The notes under the pieces were generated by a model. It made no database searches. It had not been told where the DNA came from and worked only from the letters and a program-made list of their open reading frames with translations. A stretch of 64,000 nucleotides of DNA from assembly GCA_964019415.1 (NCBI GenBank), contig OZ025871.1, positions 4,680,129-4,744,128 on the forward strand, read 5' to 3'. Made by a program: the position numbers and the translations under genes. This document shows positions 31,967 through 44,014 of the stretch, one piece after another. Each line of letters opens with the position of its first letter. Positions within the stretch are counted from its first letter, which is position 1. Source of the DNA: Ianthella basta (lineage: Eukaryota; Porifera; Demospongiae; Verongiida; Ianthellidae).

Positions 31967-32694
31967 GTTAACCTTTTAGGAAGCCTTGAAAACTATGCAA
32001 ATGAACTGCCATCCCTGCACACTCTCGATTTGAACTAGTGCATCTTAGCTGTAAGCTGACAATTGGGATGAGCAGTGGAAGGTACTAAAACAGCAGCACC
32101 TTGAAAACACTGGTAGCAAGCACTTAATCATAACACCATCTAACTAAAAAAAATGTCGCATTGCCAAACACCAATGCTTCCACCCTGATGGTAACAGAGC
32201 CAGAAATTTTCCCAAACATCTACCATCTTCCCAGCATTTTAGCAGACAACAACATGTGAAGTAAAACACTGTTTTCTTCATTTATGACATGTTAAACCAT
32301 ACCTATGTATATAGCACAAAAGGGAGGACAGACTTAAAGGACTAGTACTTGTGCGCATTCACCAACACATCACTATAGAAAATCACATTAATGCAGTAGC
32401 GAAAGACTTTGCTACCATGCATCCATGTCGAATGAGGTTAGCTAACATTTCTAAAAAAAATTAAATTATTTGCATAATTGCAAAACTACATTTTAATGTT
32501 TCCCTTAAATTATACTTGTTGATATGCTATAACTTGCACCTTATACGTAGTAGTGATATTATATGGTATATACTCTATTTAGAAACTAGTCACAACACTT
32601 TCTAAATCTGCCCTTGTGCTCGACCTTCTTTCAATCACGTGTTGTATCGCTAAATCTCATGGCAGCATCAGACACTGTATTACCATAGTCTCAC

Positions 32695-32755
32695 GTAGCC
32701 AGACCGCCATTTTGGTCACGCGCAGACTCCACCCTCCCAAAAAGACGGTCTGGGG
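32695..32755. repeat. Short inverted repeat around a YY1-like word, possibly a MITE relic
   Basis: CCAGACCG near 32700 pairs with CGGTCTGG near 32745, enclosing GCCATTTTGGTCACGCGCAG. The start, AGTCTCACGTAGCCAGACCG, resembles ends of small elements common in marine invertebrates. There is not enough to name a family. Confidence 0.3.
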
Positions 32756-33099
32756 ACATTAGGCCTTCGGTTTAGTGCAGGAAGTCAGCGAAAAGTCAGA
32801 CCGTCGCTAATTAATAAGCCCGTATACAGCGAAGAGGTCAGCTTGTCACCTCACGGCTGTGGTTGCAGCCACAGAGGTGTCAGGGCCACACGTGACTCAA
32901 AGGAATGCAGTAATTCAATTAAGCACACAAACACATATAGAAGGAGTGCAGTCAGTACTCCACTCTTTCTCTCTGTAGTTACGCGCAGCAACAAGATGAG
33001 CAGGACCTGGGCAGAGGAATATACAGGCACCACATCAGAGGCACTCACGCAGTGCTGCAGAGTAAAGACTTGAAAAGTCTGCCACATACAGTATACACA

Positions 33100-33441
33100 A
33101 ACCATCACACAACGACAGTAACAATTGCAATTGGAATGTGGTGATTAGAGAAGGCAAAAAGGTGTGTTTGAGAAAGTATAAAGGAGCCATAGGAAATGGA
33201 GCGAAGCCTTAGCAGTGATGGGTCCAGAGAGGCCTGTAAAGAGAGTATATGAAGTTGAGATGGAAGGAGGAAGAGGAAAAGGGCAGCCAAGAAAATATGG
33301 GATGATAATCTTTAATCGATGACATACCAATGATATTACATAACTGTACGTAGCAATTCGTCTTTTTATGGTTACTATATATAAGGACAACCTCCTGCAT
33401 AGGAGAAATTGCCCATTGGCTGATTGATTGATTGATTGAAA
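33100..33441 (+). mobile_element. 5'-truncated LINE 3' end with (ATTG)n tail
   Basis: The frame reads RKWSEALAVMGPERPVKRVY and then EGGRGKGQPRKIWDD. This is the kind of C-terminal tail seen in LINE reverse transcriptases (G-R-x-x-x-G-x-P-x-K-x-W-x-D). It is followed by a 3' UTR ending in CTCCTGCATAGG and a (ATTG)n tail. The tail end matches 6688-6757 and, in reverse, about 62030-62095, so at least three copies of one family are present. Confidence 0.6.
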
Positions 33442-34395
33442 TAGTCTAGACTATTGTCTAGGCCTTGCCAATTCAGTGAAACAGCAACTTCTGAGTGCAG
33501 GGCATACCAATGCAGTGGCAGATGGACAATGGCAATTTGTGAAATGGCAAACAATTATTGCATCATATTTGACTGAAATTTGGTTCCTGGAGTTCTTGGA
33601 ATTGGGCTGAGTAGTAGCATCACTGCAGAGCAATAGACATGAAGCCATGCCTCTGAAGTGAAGCAAATGGTAAAGAATGATAGTGATGCAGTGTGATAGG
33701 AGCATTTAGGTTTTAGTCTGAACTTAGTGAGTCACCACATAATTGTCACACAGGCTGTTAGATTGCCTCAGGGGACACAGAAATGTGGTTTTATTTCCAC
33801 GGATATGAGAGCGGAATCACGATTGTCTAGTGGATCTACAGTGTAGAGCTGTCAGCTATTGTGTATAATTGCTTGAAAATTCAACCAGTGCTTGAGTGTG
33901 ACGCAATGGAATCCTTTTTTACTGTAGATTTCCCGTTACGTTCACTTAGCCATTATACACTTTTCCATTATACACATTGTGTGAGAACACTGTGTATTCT
34001 GTCATGTGTCCTGTCTGGTCACTCCGTGGTCCTATCTGGTCAATCTACTGTTCATGATGGAAGAAGAGTAAGGAGAAACTGCTAGCTGTTCAGAAGGTTA
34101 GCCAGAATTCACAGAAAAGGAGGGGCCACTCCTCCAACTATCTCACATGCAACTGCCTGTCAATCACTGCGGACAGTGCGCACATATGTACTTTGAGCAA
34201 CACCCATGGGAACTATGGGTATACTCAATGGACCTCTATGGACTTATTAGAGACTTCCCATTAGAGAGCAATGAATCGAAGACAGACCACATTAATGATT
34301 ACTTTAATTAATGCATGTGTGTCCATACAGTTACAGTTACATGAAAATGCTCATGCATTGTCAGTGAGTGTTGATAACTTCAATTATCTTAACAC

Positions 34396-34432
34396 TAGCA
34401 GGGAAGCCCGTTTTTGGCGGGCTTCCCTGCTA
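34396..34432. repeat. Small perfect hairpin (15-base stem)
   Basis: TAGCAGGGAAGCCCG at 34396-34410 pairs perfectly with 34418-34432 around a seven-base T/G loop. It is intronic. Confidence 0.85.
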
Positions 34433-35192
34433 TGGCACACTGATGAAGGCTACCTGGTGCCAGCACAATGATGATGGCTACTCAGGGACCAGCACGTTGA
34501 CAACAGCTGTGTGGGTCCCAGTATGTCATCTCTGACGCCTTTTGTATGTCAAAGCCAGTGCATTGTACTTCAGTGCGCCATGCAGACTGACAATAATTGG
34601 TGTATTCAAACAGGGAAAATGAACATTATTGTTAAAGCCCAGAAAAGGAGAAAAAACAGATGCACTGTAATTGTTGTGTTTCTCTGTTATACACTTAGTA
34701 ACTGGAATAGGCACCTCAGATTGGGCAACACAATTTCCATAGTGACAATTAGCACAACAATGGTGGCAGCCATTTTCTATCATACTACATGTGCATTTCT
34801 ATCATACTACGCACTAGGTGGGGCTTGCTTGGGCTCACCCCAATAAAATGTCGGTCCGCTGTCACTGAGAACTGGAAATTGAAGGATATCTACCTAAGAA
34901 CAGTAAGAGGACGATTTCGACCAGTGGAGCATACTTTCCTTCCTTTCTTAATAATCCCTGCAAGTATGGTGGCGTTCTGTTCATTAGTTTTTGCCTGAAA
35001 GCAAAAGAACAAATGAACGAACTGAATTATATAGATTTCGGTTATCCAAACACCCTGCAGTCCCAACAGGTTCTGATAAGTGACTTCCTACTGTATTATG
35101 AAATGCATTCAGCTGAGCTGTACACTCTATTATCTTTCATGCATATGGTGTATGCTATTTCCAGTTTTGTGTCATATCCATTTCTTCTGTAG

Positions 35193-35323
35193 GTGATAAT
35201 GCACAAGAATTCAGGGAGAGCATCTCTTTTGAGGGTTTCCCACTTGATATTGTGTGCAATGTAGTGGAGATCGTTGAGCATGTGAAAACTCTTCAGTGCG
35301 TGGGCATTACCAATCCATTGGAG
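35193..35323 (+). CDS. Leucine-rich-type repeat exon A2
   Basis: 131 bases, phase 1-0, as in A1 and A3. The product includes SISFEGFPLDIVCNVVEIVE, then HVKTLQCVGITNPLE. The acceptor TTTCTTCTGTAG and donor GAG before GTATGT are both good. Confidence 0.75.
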
Positions 35324-38080
35324 GTATGTCAACTGTATGCATCTCTATGTGCACTCTCTCTTCTGCATCCTTGTCACACCTACACCTAGCTGGACTATAT
35401 TGAAATAAGCAAGGACCATTTATGCTTTTCTTTAACTTTGGCTTCAAATACTAAACTTGTCAAAGTCTTTCTTCCATTGAATGTAACCAGTTGCGTAAGA
35501 GCATATCTTGCCACAAGAGGTATGGCTTCTGTTTCATGTCTTCATTTCGATGATCAGTGATGCAGCTATCAGAGTACTGTCTATTATACCCGATATATAT
35601 GATACACCCATAATTATTATGTATAAAATGTAAGTAGCCCAAACACATTGTATATTGGTCAAGTGGCAAAAGCACTACTGCTTAGGAAGTTAGCATGCTG
35701 CAATGTTCTCGCTCTTTCACTATTACTGCATGTAATTGTTCAAAGCCAGGCACTAGTAGTCAGGTGGGTGTGGTCCACTCTTTGTGTTGAAGCACTTGGT
35801 TATTTGCAGCCTAGGAGTTGATGGCCCTTCATGTAGTGCATGTTGGTTGCCACTGTAAGCACATCTATTGTCAGTGTGATGTTCACTCCAACCATGCAGT
35901 GCAAGAGACTGCATGGTTGTACACACATACCATTTATTGGCATTGTTTGTAAGAGACTAAGCAATTTACAGTACATTTTACTGCAAATTTGGTACTCTAC
36001 TTTGAGGATTTGCATGGTACGTATGTAGTACACAACATACCACCTAGTGGGATTGTTTGTGCATGCATGGGTGGTACATTAAACTTGCTTTAGTTGGAGG
36101 AGGTCCTCCCACTGTACGCAACATGCTGCTAGGCTACACTGTGCCCAGGGTAGCTGTGGACTTTGCTCTTATCCTTGTGTGGATGAAGTTCTTCTCCTAA
36201 CTGATCAGAAATGATGTGACCGGCAGTGTGAATACTGATGTCAGTGTGAACGTCATAGTAAACAAGTAGGCTGAGCACTGATTGGTGTGGAGGTCACTCT
36301 GTATTTTTAACAGTGACTTGCAGTCAGCTCTAGTTACATGTATACTTCCAATGAGTGCAGTGTCTGATAATGATGGTTTTGTCCAGAAAGTTCGGATATA
36401 GATGTGTGATATTGTAAATGATAAGAACTGTTTGTAATGGTGTTAATTACAGTAGCTATAGTAATGGTGCACCAAGTAGGGGGAAGCACTAGTTGTCAGT
36501 GACACATGAGTGCAATACAGTGTGTTTACCATGACACACTACTGCAGTGTCTATCTTGTGTTATTTACAGTAACTTTATGTATGTACACTGCTGTACAGG
36601 TTGTTCTGCACATTGGTATGCATCTCAGACGTAACTTATTGTAAAGTGCAATGTGTATGAATGTGGAAGGATTTCAGGTAATCAACACATGTAGCATGCT
36701 TGGAAGGTGAAGAAGAATTAACGTCACAATTTGCTTGTTATCTCTGTATTTGGTATGTCTGGTATTCACTGTAACATAATTAGATACATAAGACATGGCA
36801 CATTACTTGTGCATGGCCACTTTGCTAGCTTCTGATCGAGTGGATCCATGTGTGCACCTTTTGCTAAACATTCACAGTACACATTTGACCACTTGTGCAT
36901 AGACTACCTTGCTGTGTTCAGTCCAGCACTCTATTTAGAATGTGAACAGCATGCTTCACTGAAACCAACACACAGTGGACATACTGAAGCCATGTGTGCA
37001 CTTGTGGCCTACAGACTGATTTACCCAATGGTGGCAGCTGGTGTGTAATTATATAATGGGCCTGCACTAATCTTCACAGCAAGCAATATTTGCAGTGTCT
37101 AGTACAACTCTCAAGACTCTCATTTGGAGTGTGCTCCCTGGGAACAGCATGGACCTCTACTGCCAGTCAGTGCAATTTTGCCTGCCTTGTTGCAGAATTA
37201 AGATGGCTTTTGTTTTGAGTGTACATTCATGTGACTTTCTGAGTCCTTCGAAGTTAGGAGCAGCAATGTATTGGTCTAGTGGTAGTACAGTCAATTGTTA
37301 GCATAGGCGTTGGAACATGCACTATTAAAGTGGATGGATAAGAGTAAACTATTTTGCTTGTGTATACATTTAAGTCAGCTGCTAAGTGTTTTCCTCACTT
37401 ATACCTAGGTATCTAGCTTTATTGGATTACTTAAGTCAGCTGCTAAGTCGGAATGATAAAGAAAGGTCTCTGCGAAGTGTACTATTAACAATTGCAAAGT
37501 TTGTAGTACAGTAGTCAAAATAAGGTGGGCAAATTGGCTAGAACTGTGCCAACTTTAGGCTGTAAGCTGACTTCTTCCTCTAAACCTGCTTAGCCTGCTG
37601 CTGCATCTCCATTCTGCACTTAAATCATCCACTAGCACTTGGCTTGTGACGATGTAAGGCTGTAGTATGTAACAGTGGACACAACAGAGAAGCAGTGCAT
37701 GGAATGGCTTCCTACTGTCACCAGTTTGGTACAACAGCCATGTTCATCACTATGATGCAATGTACAGTAGCTGTAGGTGGCAAGTATCAAAATGTGACTG
37801 TCTGATACATTTAGCTGGCATGTGAGGAAATCACTATACGCAATCGAACTTACTACACACGGTGTTAGTGCATGACCATAAACAAAGAGTGGGAAGTGAG
37901 GTGAGCCCCATGATCTTGCCTAGGTATTTTGTAATTGAAAGAACATTGAGTAAAAGCAGCACTTTGAAAGATCTGTACCAGTTGGGGCTCTCCAAATCAG
38001 TACCAGGACTGTGAGGTGTGAGAAGACTGAGGGGGCCTGTCCCCTTCTGAGGAAACTGGGGGGAGAGAGGGGGAGGGGGA
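35324..38080 (+). other. Intron between repeat exons A2 and B2, upstream part
   Basis: I see no exon, transposon end or RNA gene here. A short inverted pair around CATGGTTG...CAACCATG lies near 35895-35917. Confidence 0.45.
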
Positions 38081-38302
38081 CCTCTGAAATCAGAGGTACC
38101 GGGACATGACAGCTCCAGCTGTCACTCATTCACCTTGTCCACATCCTTCAATCTAGTCATGTCTAGCACAGGCATCTTGTAACTTTCTCTTCAATGTGTG
38201 CGGCATGCTATGGTGTTTTGTGTCTGCTTAAATAAGTGAATGTAGTGTGTTTTAGATATGCCATTTTATTGCCCTGTGTGACGCTGAACGTTGTCCACTG
38301 AT

Positions 38303-38672
38303 TGTGACGTCATTAAAATGGCGGGAGGCCACGCGCGGTTGCGGGGACAAGCTTAAGAGGAATCGTACTACACAAAGCTCTCACGCTGTATCTCATAGAA
38401 ATATACCACAATCCACCAAGTGTTGAGGTCTCGACAGCGTTTCGGTTTCTTGTCATTAGTCAGTGCCACTTCCCACGGTGACTTACGGAAGTTCGCAGCG
38501 AATGAAGTTGGATCGCCCTTTATTGCAGCGTGTCGTTTCAATTGGTTGAATTGCTGCCCTACGCCCTATAATTGTGCAAGGACTACTGAAGATCAACACA
38601 ACAGCTAACCTCACTGCATGCATCATTAGCATTTGGAGAACGAGAGATACGAAGCATTAGAGGCAGTGTGTG
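38303..38672 (+). promoter_or_regulatory. Promoter-like island with CRE and YY1-like motifs, and possible alternative first exon
   Basis: TGACGTCATTAAAATGGCGG begins near 38304 and combines a perfect CRE with a YY1-like AAAATGGCGG, followed by a GC-rich, CpG-containing stretch unusual for this window. About 330 bases later, TGTGTG before GTAAGT is a strong donor. The parts resemble the promoters of loci A and B, with the YY1 word inverted. In copy 2 (about 42570) the CRE reads TGACTTCA and the YY1 word AATGGTGGG, so the signal there has decayed. It could drive a transcript containing only the later repeat and tail exons, or it may be the 5' end of an old element. Confidence 0.35.
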
Positions 38673-39500
38673 GTAAGTTTTAATTCCACTCCATTGCTAC
38701 GTGTCTTGTCCTCCCTCTGGACCTCCTTACTTCCGTTTGCCCTCTCATCACTCCATGGCATTTCTCACACACCTCACAATTGTTCTTTCTCTCAAGCCTC
38801 TTCATCAGTCCTACTGCCAGTGCCTACTTCCATCTCTTGCCTGTTTTCATTCCTCACACAGTCCAAGCTAGTCACTTTCAAGCACTAACAGCTTTCAACT
38901 CTGTAGGCCTTCAATGACAAATACCTGCTTTCTAGTTTGAAATGATTCCTCACCACACCCACTGCTGTCAGTGCCTGGTTGATTCCCATCTCAGTATGGC
39001 CCAACTACTCTAATCATTCCAATTGGGACTCTGGCCCCACCACTCCACTGACATTTCACTGCTTCACAATGCCAACAACTGGTACCTAACCTTTGACTGA
39101 GGTTTACTTGTTGGTGTACTATATTATTTAGATGTGGCTAACACTTCTGACACTGCTGACCACTGTCTAATCATTAAATGGCTAAGCACCATGCATGTCA
39201 ATCCACAAGCTGTGAATTGGATCCAATCTTGCATTCCTGCACCAAAGCTGTCTCTGTGGGTGATACTGTATCTGCCCATTAGAATTGTATTGTGAGGTGT
39301 TCTGCAGGGATCTCCATCTATCATGTCAGTAATGTGTTAACAGTAAGTGTTCTTTGGGACACTAGCTGGGGCACTCCTACCAACCTTGGCAGCTGATGAC
39401 TGTTGACTTCATGCAATGCTAATAGTGTCAATATTTCACTGTATACAGTTGTGGTGTATGCAATGCTCATCTTGAGTCATGCCTTGCCTTCAGGTACATA
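38665..39500 (+). mobile_element. LINE fossil (reverse transcriptase), in duplication copy 1
   Basis: Degenerate frames read LWPHHSTDISLLHNANNWYL, then VGVLYYLDVANTSDTADHCL and VNPQAVNWIQSCI, then GVLQGSPSI. This is the fingers-to-palm part of a LINE reverse transcriptase (family pattern F(R)PHHST...D..AFDT.DH...GV.QGS). It has several stops and frame changes. The same fossil lies in copy 2, so it inserted before the tandem duplication. Confidence 0.6.
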
Positions 39501-39830
39501 GACTGGTTTTGAATGTACAGTACCAGAAATCATTCTTCCCTGTCATTGTTGAAATGCAGTTTGATATTTCTGCCAAAGTTCTTGTTAATATTTGCTATGA
39601 TCACTGATTTGGTTGAAACGGCATCTTAAGTTCCTTCAATTGGCCAGTTCTCAAAGGGAATGATCTCCAAATAAGGAGAGATGTACTATAGGTTCTAAGT
39701 CACATGTAAGAATGACACAATTTGATGGTAATGTATTGGAATTGTACTGTAATCTAGCCATTGCAGCTACATAATTCCATGTACTGCTAAGTGGTACTGC
39801 ACCACCATCTCCACACTCTTATTAGTTACT

Positions 39831-39841
39831 GTGTGTGTGTA

Positions 39842-39939
<98 letters not shown>

Positions 39940-39941
39940 CA
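39831..39941. repeat. (GT)n microsatellite
   Basis: About 110 bases of nearly pure GT. The counterpart in copy 2 is at 45266-45392. Confidence 0.98.
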
Positions 39942-40516
39942 TGTCCAGATCACAAAATCCAGATCACAAAAGTGTAGGTGGGACAGCCAGGAGCCCAGAA
40001 CAGATACTCTGATGCCGTCACTCAAGGCTGTACCCCACCTCTCTCATCTCATGGGTCTTACAAGCCCATAGATGAGTATCCCTACAGCACTAAGGGGGCC
40101 ATGGGGCATGCCTTTTGGTGTAACTAGAACAAATTGAGAGAGAGCACTGCTTTAAGTCTTCTGATTTGCTCATGTTCTGTGAAGAACTGTCCATATTTTC
40201 CTCCTTGTGTCATGGCTGGTGTGTTGCTCAAGCTGCACCTTCCAGACTTGTACTGTTCTAATTGCATTTGCACACCTTGCTTCCTACACTCAGTCTACAT
40301 ATTTCTCCTGCTTATACCCTATTTGTTCCCCTATCTCAAGTCTTCACCAGCCCACCTCCCTACAATGGGTGACTTATTAGCATAGCTGCTTAGCCTTCAC
40401 TCCTTCCTCTGTCTCATTGTAAGCCATCCCTCCTTTCACCACCTCCTGCTCTCACAGACTACATATTCTAGATAATTCATATGCTCATGTGTACTTCACC
40501 TCCTTGCTCACTGCAG

Positions 40517-40745
40517 AGCCTGAGCCGTGACCTTCTGGACAAGATGGCTACATCACTAGCTCAGAACAAGACAATGACAAAGCTGGAATTGACTAGTTTT
40601 GATGTCTTTGGGTGCACCAGCCTAACAGCTAGTGAAGATGTCAAGCTATTCACCCACCACCTCCTGTTTGGCCTCAGCAACAACACTACATTGACAGATT
40701 TGTCACTGAGTCTACCACCACAGTGCTGGGACTGGCCTTGTGATG
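40517..40745 (+). CDS. Leucine-rich-type repeat exon B2
   Basis: Phase 0 in and 1 out, 76 codons plus one base. The product starts SLSRDLLDKMATSLAQNKTM and continues with LLFGLSNNTTLTDLSLSLPP. It is the type-B half of the repeat cassette, closest to B3, from which it differs by six in-frame codons and a few changes. Good acceptor (CTCACTGCAG) and donor (GTGAGT). Confidence 0.78.
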
Positions 40746-41205
40746 GTGAGTTGAATGACAGTGTTTGATATGTCACACTGACCTTGTAAGCTGTGATCAT
40801 TGTCTGTAAACTGTAATGTGTACAGCTTGTCATACATTGCCTTTAGTGGTCCAGGCTCTCTGCAACTAGTGCTGGTAATGATAATGACCAGTGCAGATAC
40901 TGACTTGAAGGGTCTCACAGCTGCTCTCCTTACAACCTGCACTGTGTGCTACCTGGGTCCTAGTGTTTCATATTGTTGTAGCTTTCTAGTTGTTAGTGAG
41001 AGCTTGATATCATCCAATCTGTGGTTTGATGTACTAATCACTCACGCACCTTTCATTTCACTAGGATACTTACATATATAGAATTAATGCATTGCGAAGT
41101 AGACTCACTTGTTGTTGATGTAATAGTAATGGTAGTAGGTAATTGTACTTGACTGCCAACCATGGCACAACCCATGCAGTTCTAACTGTGTTGTGGAAGG
41201 CTTAA

Positions 41206-41836
41206 CCCATTAGGACCCAATTTAAAAATTCACGCTCGTTTACTGTGAGCCCAACTTAAAAATGGCGGCTACGTACAACCCCCGTACGTTTGCTTTTTCG
41301 TGGCTTTCCTGGCTTTCCTCACGCAGAATGTTGACATTGGGTGTTGCATTCCATGGTGCTGTTTCTTAGAAAGGCTATGGGGTGTTTGTGGCCCAGCTCT
41401 AGATTCTTTGTAAGCGTGTGCTGCCGAAGAAGACGAGAACGGTAAGCGTACGCTTGTATTTTATTTGCTGGCACTTCTGTGACCCAGAAAAGAACCTAGA
41501 AGCCGCTCTAGCTACGGGACTATTTGTTCAACAGCCGTCTGCATTCGTTCTTGTCGCTACGTGGTACGTAGTAGCTTTCTGGTCACACACCAAAATAAAC
41601 GTAACTTCGCAAAATGTTCGGCGCTTGATTGCGTGGCGTGAGTACGACCAGAAGAGACGGCAAGAGTCCGAAATGATGGCCAAATGACTACTAGGCGTGC
41701 TGTGAAATGTTTGTACCATTCCTCCATTCTTGGCAGCCAAACGAAGGGAAAGTTCGTCTTGACGCAAATCTGCGTCATTGGGCCTTAAGCGCATACAAAT
41801 ATTTGACGCAAATTTGCGTCTCTGGGCCCTAATGTG
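41206..41836. mobile_element. piggyBac-like MITE (631 bases), TTAA target
   Basis: The element lies between two TTAA copies (41202-41205 and 41837-41840). Its ends CCCATTAGGACCCA and TGGGCCCTAATGTG are imperfect inverted repeats. The second tandem copy has the empty site, GGATTAATTGTCAATGG, near 46683. Near the right end the palindrome GACGCAAATTTGCGTC and a variant occur twice, and the left end also has a repeated GACCCAATTTAAAAATTCACG-like word. No transposase is present, so it is non-autonomous. Confidence 0.88.
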
Positions 41837-41918
41837 TTAATTGTCAATGGTGTGTAAACTTTATAATGGACCACACTCACACTTGTAGCAGCTCATTTAC
41901 AAACCTTTCTCTCTGCAG

Positions 41919-42049
41919 GCAATGTGGTGCAGAGGAGCATGAGAAGGGTCACCTTAGAGTGGGTCCCACTTGATTTGGTGTGTGGTGTTGTGGATTACTT
42001 TGAACATGTGGAAGAGCTCAAGTGTGAGGAAATCAGGGCCCCACAGCAG
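41919..42049 (+). CDS. Leucine-rich-type repeat exon A3
   Basis: 131 bases, phase 1-0. The product contains RRVTLEWVPLDLVCGVVDYF and then EHVEELKCEEIRAPQQ. Acceptor CTCTCTGCAG and donor CAG before GTATGT. It is the intact counterpart of the damaged A4. Confidence 0.78.
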
Positions 42050-43109
42050 GTATGTTTGTATGTATTTTGGCATTGTGCATTATTCTAAGAAAACTGGAGG
42101 GGGGGGGGTGCACTGACTTGGACACTTGGACTTGGACACTAACGATACTACCCTAGCACTTCACTGTGTAAGGGTCTATTAAACTGCGTTGGTTGAAAGT
42201 AAGTATGCAATTCTGTTATGTCCTTTCTCACCACCTTCTAATGAGTGCATTTGCGTACATAAGATTATCTGTAGTTGTCTCCTCTATGTATAGTGCTGCT
42301 GAAGGTAAAAGCTAATTGTACTGCATTTGGAAGTTGTTGAAGTTGAGACTTCTGTAGTGCCTCTAAAATCAGAGGTACTGGGACATGATAGCTCGGAGGC
42401 TATCACTCAGTCACCTTGTCCACATCCTCCAATCTAATCATGTTTAGATCTTGTAACTTTCCCTTCGATGTGTGCAGCATGCTATGGTGTTTTGTGTCTG
42501 CTTAATAAGTGAGTGTAGTGTGTTTTTGATATGCCATCTTATGGTCTGAATGACGCTGTACGTTAGCCACTGTTTGTGACTTCATTAAAATGGTGGGTGG
42601 CCACACGTGGTCGTAGGGGACAAGACATATCATGCCACACAGAGCTCGCATGTTGTCTGTCATTGAATACTACAATACACCCAGTGAAGAGTTATCGACA
42701 ATGTTTTGGTTTCTTGTCATTAGTCAGTGCCACTTCTCATGATGACTTACGAAAGTTCGCAGCGAATGAAGTTGGATCGCCCTCTGTTGCAGCATGTCAT
42801 TTCCTCCTGCTGCCAGCAACCATCCTACAGCATATTTCTGGGCCTGTGAGGATTGTAAACAGGACTTGCCACACCTCTGGCCCAGGGAAGGCCTGCTTGA
42901 GGCTAGCCGCCTCAATCTTTTGTTGGACTGCGTCGCACTGGCACCTTTCAATTGGTTGAATTACTGCCCTACACACTATAATTGTACAAGGACTACTGAA
43001 GAGCAACACAACAGCTAACTACACTGCATTCCTCAGCATTCAGAGAACCAGAGATACTGGGCATTAGCATAGACATGGCATTAGAGGCAGTGTGTAGTAA
43101 GTTTTAAAT

Positions 43110-43930
43110 TAATCACTTCATTGCTACGTACATATTTTCTCCTCCCTCTGGACCTCCTTCCTTTCGTTTGCCCTCTCATCACTCCATGGCATTTCTCACA
43201 CACCTCACAATTGTTCTTTCTCTCAAGCCTCTTCCTCATCACTCCTACTGCCAGTGCCTGCTTCCATCTCTTGCCTGTTTTAATTCCTCACACAGTCCAA
43301 GCTAGTCACTTTCAAGTACTAACAGCTTTCAACTCTGTAGGCCTTCAATAATGAATAACTGCTTTCTAGTTTTGAAATGATTCCTCACCACACCCACTGC
43401 TGTCAGTGCCTGGTTGATTCACACCTCAGTATGGCCCAACTACCATTCCAATTGGGATTCTGGCCCCACCACTCCACTGACATTTCACTGCTTCACAATG
43501 CCGACAACTGGTACCTAACCTTTGACTGAGGTTTACTTGTTGGTGTACTATATTATTTAGATGTGGCTAACACTTCTGACACTGCCGACCACTGTCTAAT
43601 CATTAAAAGGCTAAGCACCATGCATGTCAATCCACAAGCTGTGAATTGGATCCAATCTTGCATTCCTGCACCAAAGCTGTCTCTGTGGGTGATACTGTAT
43701 CTGCCCATTAGAACTGTATTATGAGGTGTTCTGCAGGGATCTCCATCTATCATGTCAGTAATGTGTTAACAGAAAGACTTAGTGTTATTTGGGAAGTTTG
43801 CTGGGGCACTCCTATCAACCTTGGCAGCTGATGACTGTTGACTTGATGCAATGCTAATAGTGTCAATATTTCACTGTATACAGTTGTGGTGTATGCAATG
43901 CTCGTCTTGAGTCATGCCTTGCCTTCAGGT
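43110..43930 (+). mobile_element. LINE fossil (reverse transcriptase), in duplication copy 2
   Basis: Counterpart of 38665-39500, with the same HHSTDISLLH, DTADHC and GVLQGSPS words. Its decay pattern is nearly the same, showing that it was already degenerate when the unit duplicated. Confidence 0.6.
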
Positions 43931-44014
43931 ACATAGACTGGTTTTGAATGTACAATACCAGAAATCATTCTTCATTGTCCTTGTTGAAATGTAGTTTGAT
44001 ATTCCTGCCAATGT

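Larger units (their letters stand above)
30173..35192 (+). other. 5 kb intron between repeat exons B1 and A2
   Basis: It holds part of a mariner-type MITE end (TACAGTGAAACCTG near 30640), a hairpin at 31880-31966, a MITE-like segment near 32700, a LINE 3' fragment at 33100-33441 and a small perfect hairpin at 34396-34432. I found no repeat exon in it. Confidence 0.5.
38081..42358 (+). repeat. Tandem duplication, copy 1 (4.28 kb unit carrying exons B2 and A3)
   Basis: The start CCTCTGAAATCAGAGGTAC matches 42360 onward (CCTCTAAAATCAGAGGTAC). The order of parts is the same: promoter-like island, LINE fossil, (GT)n, B exon, A exon. The copies differ by a piggyBac-like MITE in copy 1 only, and by a LINE insertion and about 150 extra bases in copy 2. 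Coding and intron sequence are both closely similar, so the duplication is fairly recent. Confidence 0.88.

Noticed and set aside
36848-37301. Two short + strand frames in the A2-B2 intron
   Set aside because: No splice sites with fitting phases, no repeat counterpart and no recognisable domain.
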